64,000 nt of DNA from Ensifer sp. Root278 (GCF_001429285.1 NZ_LMJJ01000005.1:1-64000); one strand, 5' to 3'; positions 41,208 through 49,838 are shown, counted from the first letter of the stretch. Program-made: numbers and translations. Notes: generated by a model from the sequence alone, not told the origin.

Positions 41208-42058
41208 GACGCGAACCGCCCCAGACCCTTGGTGACTACCTGCCGCTTCTCTTTCCTGCGGCGATGCTCACGATCTTCTTCGTCGTGCCCTTCGGCACGA
41301 TGATCGCCGTCAGCTTCTTCCAGCGCCAGCAGGGCGGCTTCTATACGCCGGCGTTCGTCTTCGACAATTACGCCCGCTTCCTCTCGGTCTTCTTCGGCGG
41401 CGTGCTCGGCTTCTCGCTGATGCTCGCCATCATCGTGGCGATCTGCTGCGTCGTGCTCGCCTTGCCCTTCACCTACATGCTGACGCGCATGGCGCGGAAG
41501 GTGCAGGTCGTCTGGCTGGTGGCGCTTCTCTCGATCCTGTCGCTGTCGGAAGTCATCATCGGCTTTGCCTGGTCGACGCTGTTTTCGCGCACCGCCGGCA
41601 TCACCAATATCCTGGTCGCGCTCGGCATCATGGCCGAGGCCAAGGCATTGACGCCGAGCTTCGGCGCGGTGCTGACCGGCATGGTCTACCAGGCCTTCCC
41701 CTATACGGTGCTGGTGCTTTTCCCGGCGCTCGTGCGCCTCGATCCGACCCTGACGGAAGCGGCGCGCACGCTCGGCGCCTCGCCGCTGAAAGCCTTCTTC
41801 ACGGTGGTCGTGCCGGCTCTTCGCAACACCATCACAGCCACCTTGATCATGGTCTTCATCTTCGCGCTGGGCTCCTATCTGTTGCCGCAGCTTCTCGGCC
41901 GGCCGCAGCACTGGACGTTGTCGGTGCTGATCACCGACCAGGCGATCTACCAGTCGAACATGCCGTTCGCCGCCGCCATGGCCGTTTTCCTCGTGCTGGT
42001 GACGCTCGGGCTCGTGGCACTCACCGTGATTGCCGGACGCAAGGGAGAAGCGGCATGA
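41204..42058 (+). CDS. ABC importer permease (PotB-like)
   Basis: A 284-residue permease with six helices, first helix LPLLFPAAMLTIFFVVPFGTM, and EAA loop (LTEAARTLGASPLKAFFTVVVPALRNT). It pairs with the next permease; both overlaps (ATGA) are 4 nt, indicating tight coupling. Confidence 0.92.
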   Translation: MRREPPQTLGDYLPLLFPAAMLTIFFVVPFGTMIAVSFFQRQQGGFYTPAFVFDNYARFLSVFFGGVLGFSLMLAIIVAICCVVLALPFTYMLTRMARKVQVVWLVALLSILSLSEVIIGFAWSTLFSRTAGITNILVALGIMAEAKALTPSFGAVLTGMVYQAFPYTVLVLFPALVRLDPTLTEAARTLGASPLKAFFTVVVPALRNTITATLIMVFIFALGSYLLPQLLGRPQHWTLSVLITDQAIYQSNMPFAAAMAVFLVLVTLGLVALTVIAGRKGEAA

Positions 42059-42855
42059 CCTCGATCTTCCGCAAGGCCTATTTCTTCCTGATTGGCCTGT
42101 TCCTGTCGTTGCCGCTGATCGTCGTTGCCGGCGTCTCGGTCAATCAGAAGCAGACGCTCGCCTTTCCACCCCAGGGCTTTTCGCTCTCCTGGTACGGCGA
42201 GATCTTCCTCAATCCGGAATGGCGGAACGCCCTTTTTGCCTCGGTGACGCTGGCGGTGCTTTCGGCAGCGCTTGCGGTTGCGATCGCGCTCCCGCTCTCC
42301 TGGTTTCTGTGGCGGCGTATCGCGCCCTGGGCGAACATCTTCCAGCTTCTCGGCGTCGCCCCCTTCACGCTGCCGCCGGTCATTACCGCGCTCGGCATGC
42401 TCACCTTCTGGGCAACGGTCGGCTTTTATGGCCAACCCTGGACGGCCGTGGTCAGCCACGCGATCTTCTTCGTGACGCTGCCGCTGGTGACCCTTTCTCT
42501 CGGCTTTACCTCGATCGACCGTTCGCTGGTCGAGGCAGCCTCGACCATGGGGGCCGACGAGCGCACGATCTTCCGCACCGTCGTGCTGCCGCTGATCCTG
42601 CCCTATATCGTCTCCGGCTATGCTTTCGCCTTCGTGCTGTCGCTCAACGAATACATCGTTGCCTACATGACGGTCGGCTTTACCGTGGAAACGCTGCCGA
42701 TCAAGATCTTCAACGCGCTTCGCTACGGCTACACGCCGACCATGGCTTCGGTGACGGTTCTCTTCGTCACGACGGCTGCGGTGATCTTCGGTCTCGTCGC
42801 CCGCTTCGGCGACCTGCCGAAGCTGCTCGGTGCCATGTCGTCGGATGGAAAATGA
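42055..42855 (+). CDS. ABC importer permease (PotC-like)
   Basis: A 266-residue permease with six helices, PotC hallmark FPPQGFSLSWYGEIF after helix 1 and EAA loop (LVEAASTMGADERTIFRTVVLPLILP). Its stop overlaps the start of the nitrilase-family gene by 4 nt, so the amidase is made together with the importer. Confidence 0.93.
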   Translation: MTSIFRKAYFFLIGLFLSLPLIVVAGVSVNQKQTLAFPPQGFSLSWYGEIFLNPEWRNALFASVTLAVLSAALAVAIALPLSWFLWRRIAPWANIFQLLGVAPFTLPPVITALGMLTFWATVGFYGQPWTAVVSHAIFFVTLPLVTLSLGFTSIDRSLVEAASTMGADERTIFRTVVLPLILPYIVSGYAFAFVLSLNEYIVAYMTVGFTVETLPIKIFNALRYGYTPTMASVTVLFVTTAAVIFGLVARFGDLPKLLGAMSSDGK

Positions 42856-43631
42856 TGAAGCTCGCCGCTCTCCAGATGCAGTCGGCGGCGGGTGACGTCG
42901 TCGCCAATCTCGACCGCATCGCGCGCGCCGCCAAGGATGCTGCGGCCGAAGGCGCGACGCTGTTGCTGACGCCGGAGCTCGGCGTCACCGGTTATGGCGC
43001 CGGTGAGGCGCTGACGGCGCTCGCCGAGCCCGCAGACGGTGCGATCGTTCAGCGTCTCAAGGCGATATCGGCGGAGACCGGCATTGCGATCATCGCCGGC
43101 TTTGCCGAGCGCGACGGCAACGACGTCTACAACAGCGCCGTCTACGTCTGCGGCGAGGCAACACCGGTCATCTACCGCAAGTCCCATCTCTACGGCGATT
43201 ACGAGCGCGCGATCTTCCGGGCGCCGGAACCGTCGACCCGGCTCTTCGTGCACCGTGGCGTCACCTGCGGCATGCTGATCTGCTACGACGTCGAGTTTCC
43301 GGAGAACGTCCGGCGACTGGCGCTGGCCGGTGCCGAAGCGGTTCTGGTGCCGACGGCGCTGCCGGCCGGCTGGTCCGGCGACTTCATCGCCGAGCACATG
43401 ATCCAGACGCGCGCCTTCGAGAACCAGGTCTTCGTCGCCTACATCAATCATCACGGCTCGGACCCGCTGTTTTCCTTTGCCGGCCTGTCGCGCATTGCGG
43501 CACCCGACGGACAGGTGCTTGCCAAGGCGGGCCCGGGGCAGGAAACCATGCTGCTGGTCGAGATCGACCCGCGGGCCTATGCAATCTCCCGCCTTGAAAA
43601 CACCTATCTCGGCGATCTCAATCGGCGTTGA
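42852..43631 (+). CDS. Nitrilase-superfamily carbon-nitrogen hydrolase (amidase)
   Basis: A 259-residue hydrolase with the catalytic E42 (LTPELGVTGYG), K110 (YRKSHLYGD) and C144 (LICYDVEFPE). Members hydrolyse amides or N-carbamoyl amines to acid and ammonia; this one is shorter than N-carbamoylputrescine amidase (about 290). ATG 42852 overlaps the permease stop (ATG 42855 is the next codon). Being coupled to a polyamine-type importer and in the same cluster as a ureohydrolase, it could convert guanidinobutyramide to guanidinobutyrate or act on a related omega-amide. The long frame from 42030 is a permease shadow. Confidence 0.88.
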   Translation: MMKLAALQMQSAAGDVVANLDRIARAAKDAAAEGATLLLTPELGVTGYGAGEALTALAEPADGAIVQRLKAISAETGIAIIAGFAERDGNDVYNSAVYVCGEATPVIYRKSHLYGDYERAIFRAPEPSTRLFVHRGVTCGMLICYDVEFPENVRRLALAGAEAVLVPTALPAGWSGDFIAEHMIQTRAFENQVFVAYINHHGSDPLFSFAGLSRIAAPDGQVLAKAGPGQETMLLVEIDPRAYAISRLENTYLGDLNRR

Positions 43632-43721
43632 GGGTGTGCGGGTTGCGCCCGATCTCGCTGGTGGCAACCATGAACTAGGTGCTTTTTCAGCGACGATGCG
43701 GGGGTGATTGTTCACCGTGAG

Positions 43722-43767
43722 GGAACGTTCCGTTCTTTATTGATCCACTGTCGGAAACGATCCGACA
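43722..43767 (+). promoter_or_regulatory. Two palindromes upstream of MhqO-like gene
   Basis: GGAACGTTCC (43722-43731) and TGTCGGA-N5-TCCGACA (43749-43767, perfect 7-bp arms) lie 45-90 nt before the start at 43812. The second is a good repressor site for a MarR- or TetR-type quinone sensor; no such gene is adjacent. Confidence 0.55.
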
Positions 43768-43811
43768 TCCCATATGGTGCTCAACAGAAATGCCACGCTT
43801 TGGAGGCAATC

Positions 43812-44765
43812 ATGAGCTTGCAACTGACTGGGATCCATCACCTGACGGCGATCACCGCGAACGCGCCGGAGAACCTGCGCTTCTATACCGAGACGCTTGG
43901 TCTGCGGCTGGTCAAGAAGACCGTCAATCAGGACGATACCACCGCCTATCACCTTTTCTACGCTGACGGCCGTGCCACGCCCGGAACCGACCTGACCTTC
44001 TTCGATTGGCCGGTCGGGCCCCAGGGCCGCGGCACGCACAGCATTTCGCGCACGGGCCTGAGGGTCGGCAGCGCCGAGAGCGTACGCTGGTGGAAGCGTC
44101 GTTTCGACGAGCTGAAGGTAGCGGTCGGCGAAGTCTCCGAAATCGACGGACGCCTGTCGCTTGATTTCGAGGACGGCGAAGGCCAGCGCTTCCGGCTGAT
44201 CGACGACGGCGGACTTCAGCCCTCGCATCCTTGGGAAAAGAGCCCGGTTGCGGCCGAGCACCAGATCAAGGGCCTCGGCCCGATCACGATCAGCGTGCCC
44301 GACATCACCAACACAGAACTGGTCCTGACCCATGTGATGAACATGAGCGCGGCGCGCACCTATCCGTCGCCGGATGGTGAAGGCGAAGTCCATGTCTTCA
44401 CGATGGGCGAAGGGGGACCAGCGGCGGAACTGCATGTCGCGGTCCAGCCGGGTCTGCCGATTGCCCGGCAGGGGGCCGGTGCGGTGCATCACGTCGCCTT
44501 CCGGGCGCCCGACAATGCGGCGCTGACGGAATGGACCGAACGTCTCAATGGCTTCCGCCTGCCGTCGAGCGGCGAGGTCGAACGCTTCTATTTCCGCTCG
44601 CTCTATTTCCGCGAGCCGAATGGCGTTCTCTTCGAGATCGCGACCGATGGTCCCGGCTTCGCCGTCGACGAGCCGATGGAAACGCTCGGCGAGAGCCTGT
44701 CGCTGCCGCCGTTCCTGGAGCCGAAGCGCGCCCAGATCGAGGCACGGCTGAAGCCGCTGGTCTAA
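43812..44765 (+). CDS. Ring-cleaving extradiol dioxygenase-like protein (MhqO-like, VOC fold)
   Basis: A 317-residue protein with two vicinal-oxygen-chelate modules (about 5-140 and 150-290). Metal ligands: H9 or H10 (GIHHLTAI), H227 ([10 protein letters not shown]) and E275 ([11 protein letters not shown]). It resembles Bacillus MhqO, linked to hydroquinone resistance. RBS GGAGG seven bases before ATG 43812; the longer frame from 43704 is rejected. A strong terminator follows. Next comes an FMN reductase and then a fusion protein whose N-half is a paralogue of this enzyme. Confidence 0.9.
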   Translation: MSLQLTGIHHLTAITANAPENLRFYTETLGLRLVKKTVNQDDTTAYHLFYADGRATPGTDLTFFDWPVGPQGRGTHSISRTGLRVGSAESVRWWKRRFDELKVAVGEVSEIDGRLSLDFEDGEGQRFRLIDDGGLQPSHPWEKSPVAAEHQIKGLGPITISVPDITNTELVLTHVMNMSAARTYPSPDGEGEVHVFTMGEGGPAAELHVAVQPGLPIARQGAGAVHHVAFRAPDNAALTEWTERLNGFRLPSSGEVERFYFRSLYFREPNGVLFEIATDGPGFAVDEPMETLGESLSLPPFLEPKRAQIEARLKPLV

Positions 44766-44783
44766 CAGTCTGGTCCGAACGAC

Positions 44784-44811
44784 AAGCCGGGGATTCGTCC
44801 CCGGCTTTTTT
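44784..44811 (+). terminator. Rho-independent terminator after MhqO-like gene
   Basis: AAGCCGGGGA (44784-44793), TTCG loop, TCCCCGGCTT (44798-44807) and a six-T run: a perfect 10-bp stem. Confidence 0.95.
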
Positions 44812-44887
44812 GTCTCTATCCCTCTGGTGCTGTTGGACATCGGCCGCGCACGGACCCATCATGACGGCTGTTGCGTTCTGCATCGGA

Positions 44888-44930
44888 GCGGGGTGAGGAA
44901 AACATGTGCGGCTTTCCGCCCGCATCCCGC
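44888..44930. repeat. REP-like palindrome, copy e (inverted)
   Basis: Arms GCGGGGTG (44888-44895) and CATCCCGC (44923-44930) with AGGAAAACATG and the core GCGGCTTTCCGCC in reverse orientation to copies a-d. It lies between the terminator and the FMN reductase gene. Confidence 0.8.
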
Positions 44931-44987
44931 CATCCCTTTATCGAGGCGCGCCCGCAAGGACCTGTAGAGTAGGAAGGATCAGATCTC

Positions 44988-45551
44988 ATGACGAAAATCC
45001 TCGGCATATCCGGGAGCCTGCGCAAAGCGTCGTTCAACACGGGCCTGATGCGGGCGGCCGCGGAAAATCTGCCGGATGACGTCAAATTCGACACCGCGAC
45101 ACTGCACGGTATTCCGCTCTATGATGGCGATATCGAAAAAGAGAGCGGTATTCCGCCGGCTGTGACGGTTCTGAAGCAGCAGGTGATGGCCGCCGATGGC
45201 GTCATCCTGTTCACGCCTGAATACAACAACTCCATTCCGGGCGTGTTCAAGAACGCGATCGACTGGTTGAGCCGGCCATCGGCCGATATCGCCAAGGTGT
45301 TTCGCAACCGACCTTTCGCGCTCGCCGGCGCCTCGCCCGGCAATTTCGGCACCATTCTGAGTCAGAACGCGTGGCTGCCCGTCATGCGCACGCTCGGTGC
45401 CGAGCTCTGGTCGGGCAAGCGGCTGATGTTGCCCAAAGCGGACACGCTTTTCGACGACGAGGGGACGCTGACGGATGCGGCTGCCCGCGACCGACTGGCA
45501 GCCTTCGTCAAGGCGTTCGCGGATTTTGCCAGGGCGGAAAAAGAAGCGTAG
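44988..45551 (+). CDS. NAD(P)H-dependent FMN reductase (quinone/chromate/azo reductase type)
   Basis: A 187-residue flavodoxin-like reductase. FMN phosphate loop GISGSLRKASFNTGLMRAA at about 6-24 and the isoalloxazine contact PEYNNSIPGVFKNAIDWLSR near 80-98 are the family signature (ChrR/YieF, SsuE group). It reduces quinones by two electrons, or azo and metal oxyanion substrates. Its place between two ring-cleaving dioxygenase genes argues for quinone detoxification. No signal peptide; cytosolic. Confidence 0.92.
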   Translation: MTKILGISGSLRKASFNTGLMRAAAENLPDDVKFDTATLHGIPLYDGDIEKESGIPPAVTVLKQQVMAADGVILFTPEYNNSIPGVFKNAIDWLSRPSADIAKVFRNRPFALAGASPGNFGTILSQNAWLPVMRTLGAELWSGKRLMLPKADTLFDDEGTLTDAAARDRLAAFVKAFADFARAEKEA

Positions 45552-45585
45552 GCGGCTGACATCGTCCTAACGCGACGCTCTCGTC

Positions 45586-45607
45586 ATCCTCGGGTTCGAC
45601 CGAGGAT
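45586..45607. repeat. Short GGATCC-type palindromic repeat
   Basis: ATCCTCGG (45586-45593), GTTCGA loop, CCGAGGAT (45600-45607) within the longer context CGTCATCC...GGATCCAC. From general knowledge this is a dispersed small palindrome seen in many alphaproteobacteria. It lies between the FMN reductase and the convergent fusion gene and could also slow transcription. Confidence 0.6.
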
Positions 45608-45695
45608 CCACGATGCGGCACCGGCTTGGCAATGGATGCTCGGGTGAAGCCCGACCAGAGGGGGTGCCGGACAGTCGGAGGCGGGGCGGGGGGAC

Positions 45696-47252
45696 TTACA
45701 GCCCCTTCTCCTCCAGCCATTGCTGGATTGCAGCAATATCAGGTGCGCCGATCTCGTGCCCCATGTCGAGTTCTGTCGTCGTCAGATCCGCGCCGGTGCG
45801 TGACAGCTCCGCCTTCAGGCGAGGCGCGAATTCTCCGTAGCTGTCGTGCTGGCCCGTCAGCAGCAGGATGTTCGTGCCCGAGAGATCAGGAGGCGGCACA
45901 TCGTCGAGCACGAGCATCGAGCGCATCAGCACGACGTTGCGGATCAGTCCCGGATGCAGGAGCATCAGCGCGACCAGCAGGTTGGCGCCGTTGGAGTAGC
46001 CGATGAAGACGGTCTTCTCGAGATCGATGCGGTAGCCGTCTTCGGCTCCCTCGACGAAGGCAGCGAAGGCATCGGCCTCCGCGCGCACGTCCTTCTGGTC
46101 GAAGGTCGTCGGTGAATAGCGGCGGAACCAGCGCGGCAAACCTTCTTCGTTCGCCCGGCCACGAATGCCGACGAGTGTCGCTTCGCGGTCGACCTGATGG
46201 GCCAGATGCAGAAGCTGTGTCTCGTCGGCACCGCTGCCGTGAAGCAGCATGAAGGTGCGGTCGTTCAGTTTCTCCGGATGGTAGAAACGGTGCACGAAGG
46301 GCAGATCCCTTTGCGTCAGGCGCGGTTCTCCCGGCAGTGCGAACTGCGGCATGGCGAGCAGCAATTCTTCCCTGGCGGCGCCGAAATGCGTGGGGACAAA
46401 GAGTTCGGTGCCGAGCGTTTCCTCGGATTCGTCGACGGTGAAGCCGGGCACGTCGCTTGCCAGTTCGTAGAGCGAGCCGCCGGGCTCGCGCACGTAGAGC
46501 GAATAGAAGTATTTGCGGTCATGCGCGTTGATGGCGCCGGCGTCATCGCGTCGCAGGTCGACCCCCACTTGTTCCACGGCAGCCCGATCCGGCGCGCGGA
46601 AAGCAACGTGGTCGATCGTCCCGGTTCCAGGAGCAGACGTCCAGAAGCCAGTTGCGTCGCGCACGTCGATGACGTCGCCGGAGGCGGAGGTGAGGCGACG
46701 GATCGTGTCGTTGGAGGCCGTTTCACTGTAACCGAAATGCGTTTTCAGGAAGCGAACGGATTCTGCCGGCTTCTCGGTAAGGATCGTGGCGCCGCGCAGG
46801 CGTCGGATCGCATCTTCTTCCGGGATATCGCGCGTGCTCCAGGGAGCCGTGGCCGAAACCGCCTCGGTGCCGACGAGCTTGACGATGACGCCGTCCGGAT
46901 CTTTGAGGCGCAGCACCGGTTCGCCGAACTCCTGCGACGGCCCTGAGGTGGCGATGTTGAATTGCAGCGCCCGGGTCAGCCAGAAACCGATGCTCTCCGG
47001 CCGGATGGCGAAGGCGATTTCGCTCGGCTGGCTGTGCCCCACCCGGCCGCGACCGCCGTCCTCCCACATCAGGAAGGTGACGAGCGATCCGGGCGAGCCC
47101 TCGGCGTCACCATAAAAGAGGTGCAGCTGGTTAGCGTCTTCGTAGCCGCCTGTCCGCTTGACGAGGCGCAAACCCAGGAAGCCCACATAGAAATCGACGT
47201 TCGCCTGGACCTTCCGGGCAATCAGGGTGATGTGGTGGATGCCGCTCGTCAT
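45696..47252 (-). CDS. Fusion of ring-cleaving dioxygenase (MhqO-like) and alpha/beta hydrolase (MhqD-like)
   Basis: A 518-residue two-enzyme chain. Residues 1-290: two VOC modules with metal ligands H7 (GIHHITL), H215 ([10 protein letters not shown]) and E263 (LYELASD). Residues about 330-518: a carboxylesterase/MhqD-type hydrolase with oxyanion LLHGSG (337-342), nucleophile S420 in FIGYSNGANLL, D470 in TGQHDSYGE and H499 in DMGHEIG. In Bacillus the mhq dioxygenase and hydrolase are separate genes of one operon, so the fusion supports consecutive steps on a quinone or catechol adduct. Codirectional with the SDR gene upstream (92-nt gap). Confidence 0.92.
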   Translation of the reverse strand: MTSGIHHITLIARKVQANVDFYVGFLGLRLVKRTGGYEDANQLHLFYGDAEGSPGSLVTFLMWEDGGRGRVGHSQPSEIAFAIRPESIGFWLTRALQFNIATSGPSQEFGEPVLRLKDPDGVIVKLVGTEAVSATAPWSTRDIPEEDAIRRLRGATILTEKPAESVRFLKTHFGYSETASNDTIRRLTSASGDVIDVRDATGFWTSAPGTGTIDHVAFRAPDRAAVEQVGVDLRRDDAGAINAHDRKYFYSLYVREPGGSLYELASDVPGFTVDESEETLGTELFVPTHFGAAREELLLAMPQFALPGEPRLTQRDLPFVHRFYHPEKLNDRTFMLLHGSGADETQLLHLAHQVDREATLVGIRGRANEEGLPRWFRRYSPTTFDQKDVRAEADAFAAFVEGAEDGYRIDLEKTVFIGYSNGANLLVALMLLHPGLIRNVVLMRSMLVLDDVPPPDLSGTNILLLTGQHDSYGEFAPRLKAELSRTGADLTTTELDMGHEIGAPDIAAIQQWLEEKGL

Positions 47253-47344
47253 TCTTGATTCCTCATTGGTCTCTGCTCACAAAACACGAAGCGCGGCGCC
47301 GGCACCAGAAGCGCTGCGGCGAACGCTGTGTTTACGTCCGAGGA

Positions 47345-48202
47345 TCAGTCGCTGTCCTTTTCGAGGAACGCCTTGAACGCTTCCGCGTACTTCGGATGCC
47401 AGCGCGACAGCGGCGGCCGGTTCTCGACGATGTCGCCGGCAGCCCAGAGAATGCGTCGCTCGTCGGTGGCGCGGGGGACGTCGTTGTCGGGGCAGAGGAT
47501 ATAGAAATCGCCGCAGGCGAGGCTTTCCATCATGAAGTCGACGGTCTGCTCGGCCGTCCAGGCGCCGGCGGGCTTCTCGGTGCGGCCATGGGCCGTCAGC
47601 GACGTATAGACGAAGCCGGGGATCAGGAGATGAGCATGAACCTGGCTGCCGGCGGTGTTGCGCAACTCGTGTTCCAGCGCTTCGGTGAAGACCTTCACAC
47701 CCGCCTTCGAGACATTGTAGGCCGGGTCGCCCGGCGGCGTGGTGATGCCCTGCTTCGAGCCGGTGTTGATGATGACCGCCGCCTTGCCATGGGCAACCAT
47801 GCCCGGCGCGAAGGTGCGGGCACCATTGATGACACCCCAGAGATTGACGCCGATCGTCGCCTCCCAGGCTGCCAACGCACCGAGCATGGCGCTGCCGGGC
47901 TGGATACCGGCATTGTTCATCAGCACGTGCACCTCTCCGAACCGTCGACGCGTCTCGCGTTCGAGCGCTTCCAGATCTTCGAGCCGCGAGACATCAGTCG
48001 GGATCGCAACGACATGCTGTGCACCCGCCGGCGTGACGGCAGCGACCTCGGCGACTGCTTTGTCCAATCTCTCGCCTGCGAGATCGGCGAGCACGACGCG
48101 CAGGCCGAGCGAGGCGAAATGGCGCGATGCTGCCAATCCAATGCCGGAGGCGGCACCGGTGATGACGGCAACATTGTTGGGGGCGAAGGCGGGGTGCGAC
48201 AT
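47345..48202 (-). CDS. SDR family oxidoreductase
   Basis: A 285-residue short-chain dehydrogenase. TGAASGIG at 15-22, NNAG at 96-99, S149 (NTGSKQG), Y162 and K166 (YNVSK) complete the active site. The C-terminal 60 residues are longer than in minimal SDRs. ATG 48202 has AGGAG eight bases upstream, so the frame's earlier start at 48295 is dropped. It probably shares a transcript with the dioxygenase-hydrolase fusion downstream. Divergent from the Crp/Fnr gene. Confidence 0.9.
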   Translation of the reverse strand: MSHPAFAPNNVAVITGAASGIGLAASRHFASLGLRVVLADLAGERLDKAVAEVAAVTPAGAQHVVAIPTDVSRLEDLEALERETRRRFGEVHVLMNNAGIQPGSAMLGALAAWEATIGVNLWGVINGARTFAPGMVAHGKAAVIINTGSKQGITTPPGDPAYNVSKAGVKVFTEALEHELRNTAGSQVHAHLLIPGFVYTSLTAHGRTEKPAGAWTAEQTVDFMMESLACGDFYILCPDNDVPRATDERRILWAAGDIVENRPPLSRWHPKYAEAFKAFLEKDSD

Positions 48203-48390
48203 GACGGAACTCCTGTGGCGGGATCGCGTGCAAGAGATAGGGCACCAAGGACGGCCTGTCCATTGGCGTCTCGGCAAGAGGCTCCTGAAAACCATGTGTT
48301 TTCAAGGCCGTCCCTTGTCCCGGGCAGCTCCGGCGCTACTTGCAGTTTTGCATTGAACGCGTGGCCGAAGGCATTTTCGCGGATGGAACG

Positions 48391-49146
48391 ATGAACGGAA
48401 CTGCAACTCGAAACGAAAAACGCACACCTTGCGAAAGCTGTCCATTGCGGAAGCTCGACCATTTTCGCGCCTTCACAAATGAAGAACTCGCCTTCGTGTC
48501 GCAATTCAAGACCGGTGAACTCGCAGTCGATGGCGGCGCAACCATCCTCGTTGAAGGCGCGCACAGCGCCCACCTCTTCACGGTGCTTTCCGGCTGGGGC
48601 TTTCGCTACAAGATGCTCGATGACGGACGCCGCCAGATCCTGAATTATGTGATGCCGGGTGATCTGATCGGCCTGCAGGGCAGCCTGATGGGGGAGATGC
48701 AGCATTCGATTGAAGCGCTGTCGCCGGTGACCCTTTGCGTTTTCGAGCGCGGCAAGCTGAACCGCCTGTTCGCCAACTATCCCGAACTCGCCTATGACCT
48801 CACCTGGATCGCGGCGCGCGAGGAGCGCATTCTGGATGAGAACCTCCTGAGCATCGGTCGCCGCTCGGCGCTGGAACGGGCCGCCTACCTGCTTGCCTTT
48901 CTCTACCAGCGTGCAAAGGCACTCGACCTTTTCAGCAGCAGTCGCGTCGCCATTCCGGTCACGCAGCAGCATGTGGCCGATACGCTGGGTCTTTCGATCG
49001 TCCATACCAACAAGACGTTGAAGAAGCTTGCCGAGCGCGACCTGATCCGCTGGGCGGACAAGGGCTGCAATGTCCGCGATATCGATGGATTGCTTGCGAT
49101 TTCGGGCTGGGAAGGGTTGAATGAACCCAAGCGGCCCTTCATCTGA
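48391..49146 (+). CDS. Crp/Fnr family transcriptional regulator
   Basis: A 251-residue regulator: cyclic-nucleotide-binding-like beta barrel (about 25-145), dimer helix, and a C-terminal winged helix (about 175-235, VTQQHVADTLGLSIVHTNKTLKKLAERDLI). An N-terminal CESC pair (residues 14 and 17) precedes the barrel; the four-cysteine pattern of oxygen-sensing Fnr is not complete, so a 4Fe-4S cluster is unlikely. The start is set at ATG 48391 (weak GGA RBS); a frame from 48340 is also open. It is divergent from the SDR gene and may sense redox or another signal. Confidence 0.88.
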   Translation: MNGTATRNEKRTPCESCPLRKLDHFRAFTNEELAFVSQFKTGELAVDGGATILVEGAHSAHLFTVLSGWGFRYKMLDDGRRQILNYVMPGDLIGLQGSLMGEMQHSIEALSPVTLCVFERGKLNRLFANYPELAYDLTWIAAREERILDENLLSIGRRSALERAAYLLAFLYQRAKALDLFSSSRVAIPVTQQHVADTLGLSIVHTNKTLKKLAERDLIRWADKGCNVRDIDGLLAISGWEGLNEPKRPFI

Positions 49147-49181
49147 AATGCCGTTGAAGGGCGCCGTATCCTTTCCTTTCC

Positions 49182-49204
49182 GATGCGGCGAACGTCGCCG
49201 CATC
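49182..49204. terminator. Hairpin between convergent crp/fnr and dps genes
   Basis: GATGCGGCG (49182-49190) and CGCCGCATC (49196-49204), perfect 9-bp stem, 5-nt loop. U runs are weak on both strands, so it is only a probable terminator. Confidence 0.6.
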
Positions 49205-49224
49205 GATGCCGGACCCCGATAGGA

Positions 49225-49737
49225 TCAGGCTGCGACGATCGCGCGCAGCATCCAAAGCGCCTTTTCGTGGAAGTTGAGGCGATCGGTCAGCATGTCCGTG
49301 GTGACAAGGTCGTCGTTCTCGTCCGCCGTGGTGCCGGCGTCGCGCATGCGGCGCACGGCCGCCTCGTGATCGGCAATCAGGTCGGCCACCATGTCGGCCG
49401 CGCTCGCGTGGTTGACGGAGCCGCCGCTCGGGGCAAATGCCGCCGCCTCGGTGAGTTTGGCTGGGGCGAGGTGACCCAGTGCACGTATCCGCTCGGCAAT
49501 CACGTCAGTCGCCTGAAAGAGCGTGTTGTAGTGCTCTTCCGTCAATTCGTGCAGCGGCTTGAACAATGGGCCGACCACATTCCAATGGTAGATGTGGCTC
49601 TTGATCACCAGCTTGTAGGTATCGGCAAGGATGTCGGACAGTGCCGCTGCCATCTCCTGACGGTAGGCCCTGGTCAGGCCGATGTCGAATTCTTCGTCCT
49701 TGACCTTCGGTTTAAGCACGGAGGCTGTCTGCTTCAT
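49225..49737 (-). CDS. dps: Dps family DNA-binding ferritin
   Basis: A 170-residue four-helix protein forming a 12-mer that oxidises and stores iron with H2O2 and protects DNA. Ferroxidase residues match the family: H51 (SHIYHWNVVGP), H63, E67 (in place of the more common Asp), D78 and E82 (ATDVIAERI). The Lys-containing N-terminal tail could bind DNA. A GGAAC-N16-CGTT promoter for the general stress sigma factor lies about 80-100 nt upstream (49814-49838). Convergent with the Crp/Fnr gene. Confidence 0.95.
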   Translation of the reverse strand: MKQTASVLKPKVKDEEFDIGLTRAYRQEMAAALSDILADTYKLVIKSHIYHWNVVGPLFKPLHELTEEHYNTLFQATDVIAERIRALGHLAPAKLTEAAAFAPSGGSVNHASAADMVADLIADHEAAVRRMRDAGTTADENDDLVTTDMLTDRLNFHEKALWMLRAIVAA

Positions 49738-49813
49738 TCTCCTGCTCCCGTTCTATCTTGAGAAAGCCGCGAAACAGCGATCGCTTGCGATCGTGATCCG
49801 CGTACCGGTGTTG

Positions 49814-49838
49814 AACGTCGGTACCGGTCGGTTGTTCC
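49814..49838 (-). promoter_or_regulatory. EcfG/RpoE2-type general stress promoter of dps
   Basis: On the minus strand GGAAC (49838-49834), 16 bases, CGTT (49817-49814). This equals GGAAC-N18-TT, the consensus for the alphaproteobacterial extracytoplasmic stress sigma factor (RpoE2 in S. meliloti). Distance to the dps start is about 77 nt from the -10 element. Dps is a classic target of that regulon. Confidence 0.75.

Noticed and set aside
42030-43631. A permease-nitrilase fusion protein
   Set aside because: The first 270 codons are a shifted frame of the PotC-like gene; the nitrilase begins at 42852 with its family N-terminus.
48391-49146. An oxygen-sensing 4Fe-4S Fnr
   Set aside because: Only a CESC pair is present near the N-terminus; the further spaced cysteines of Fnr are missing.
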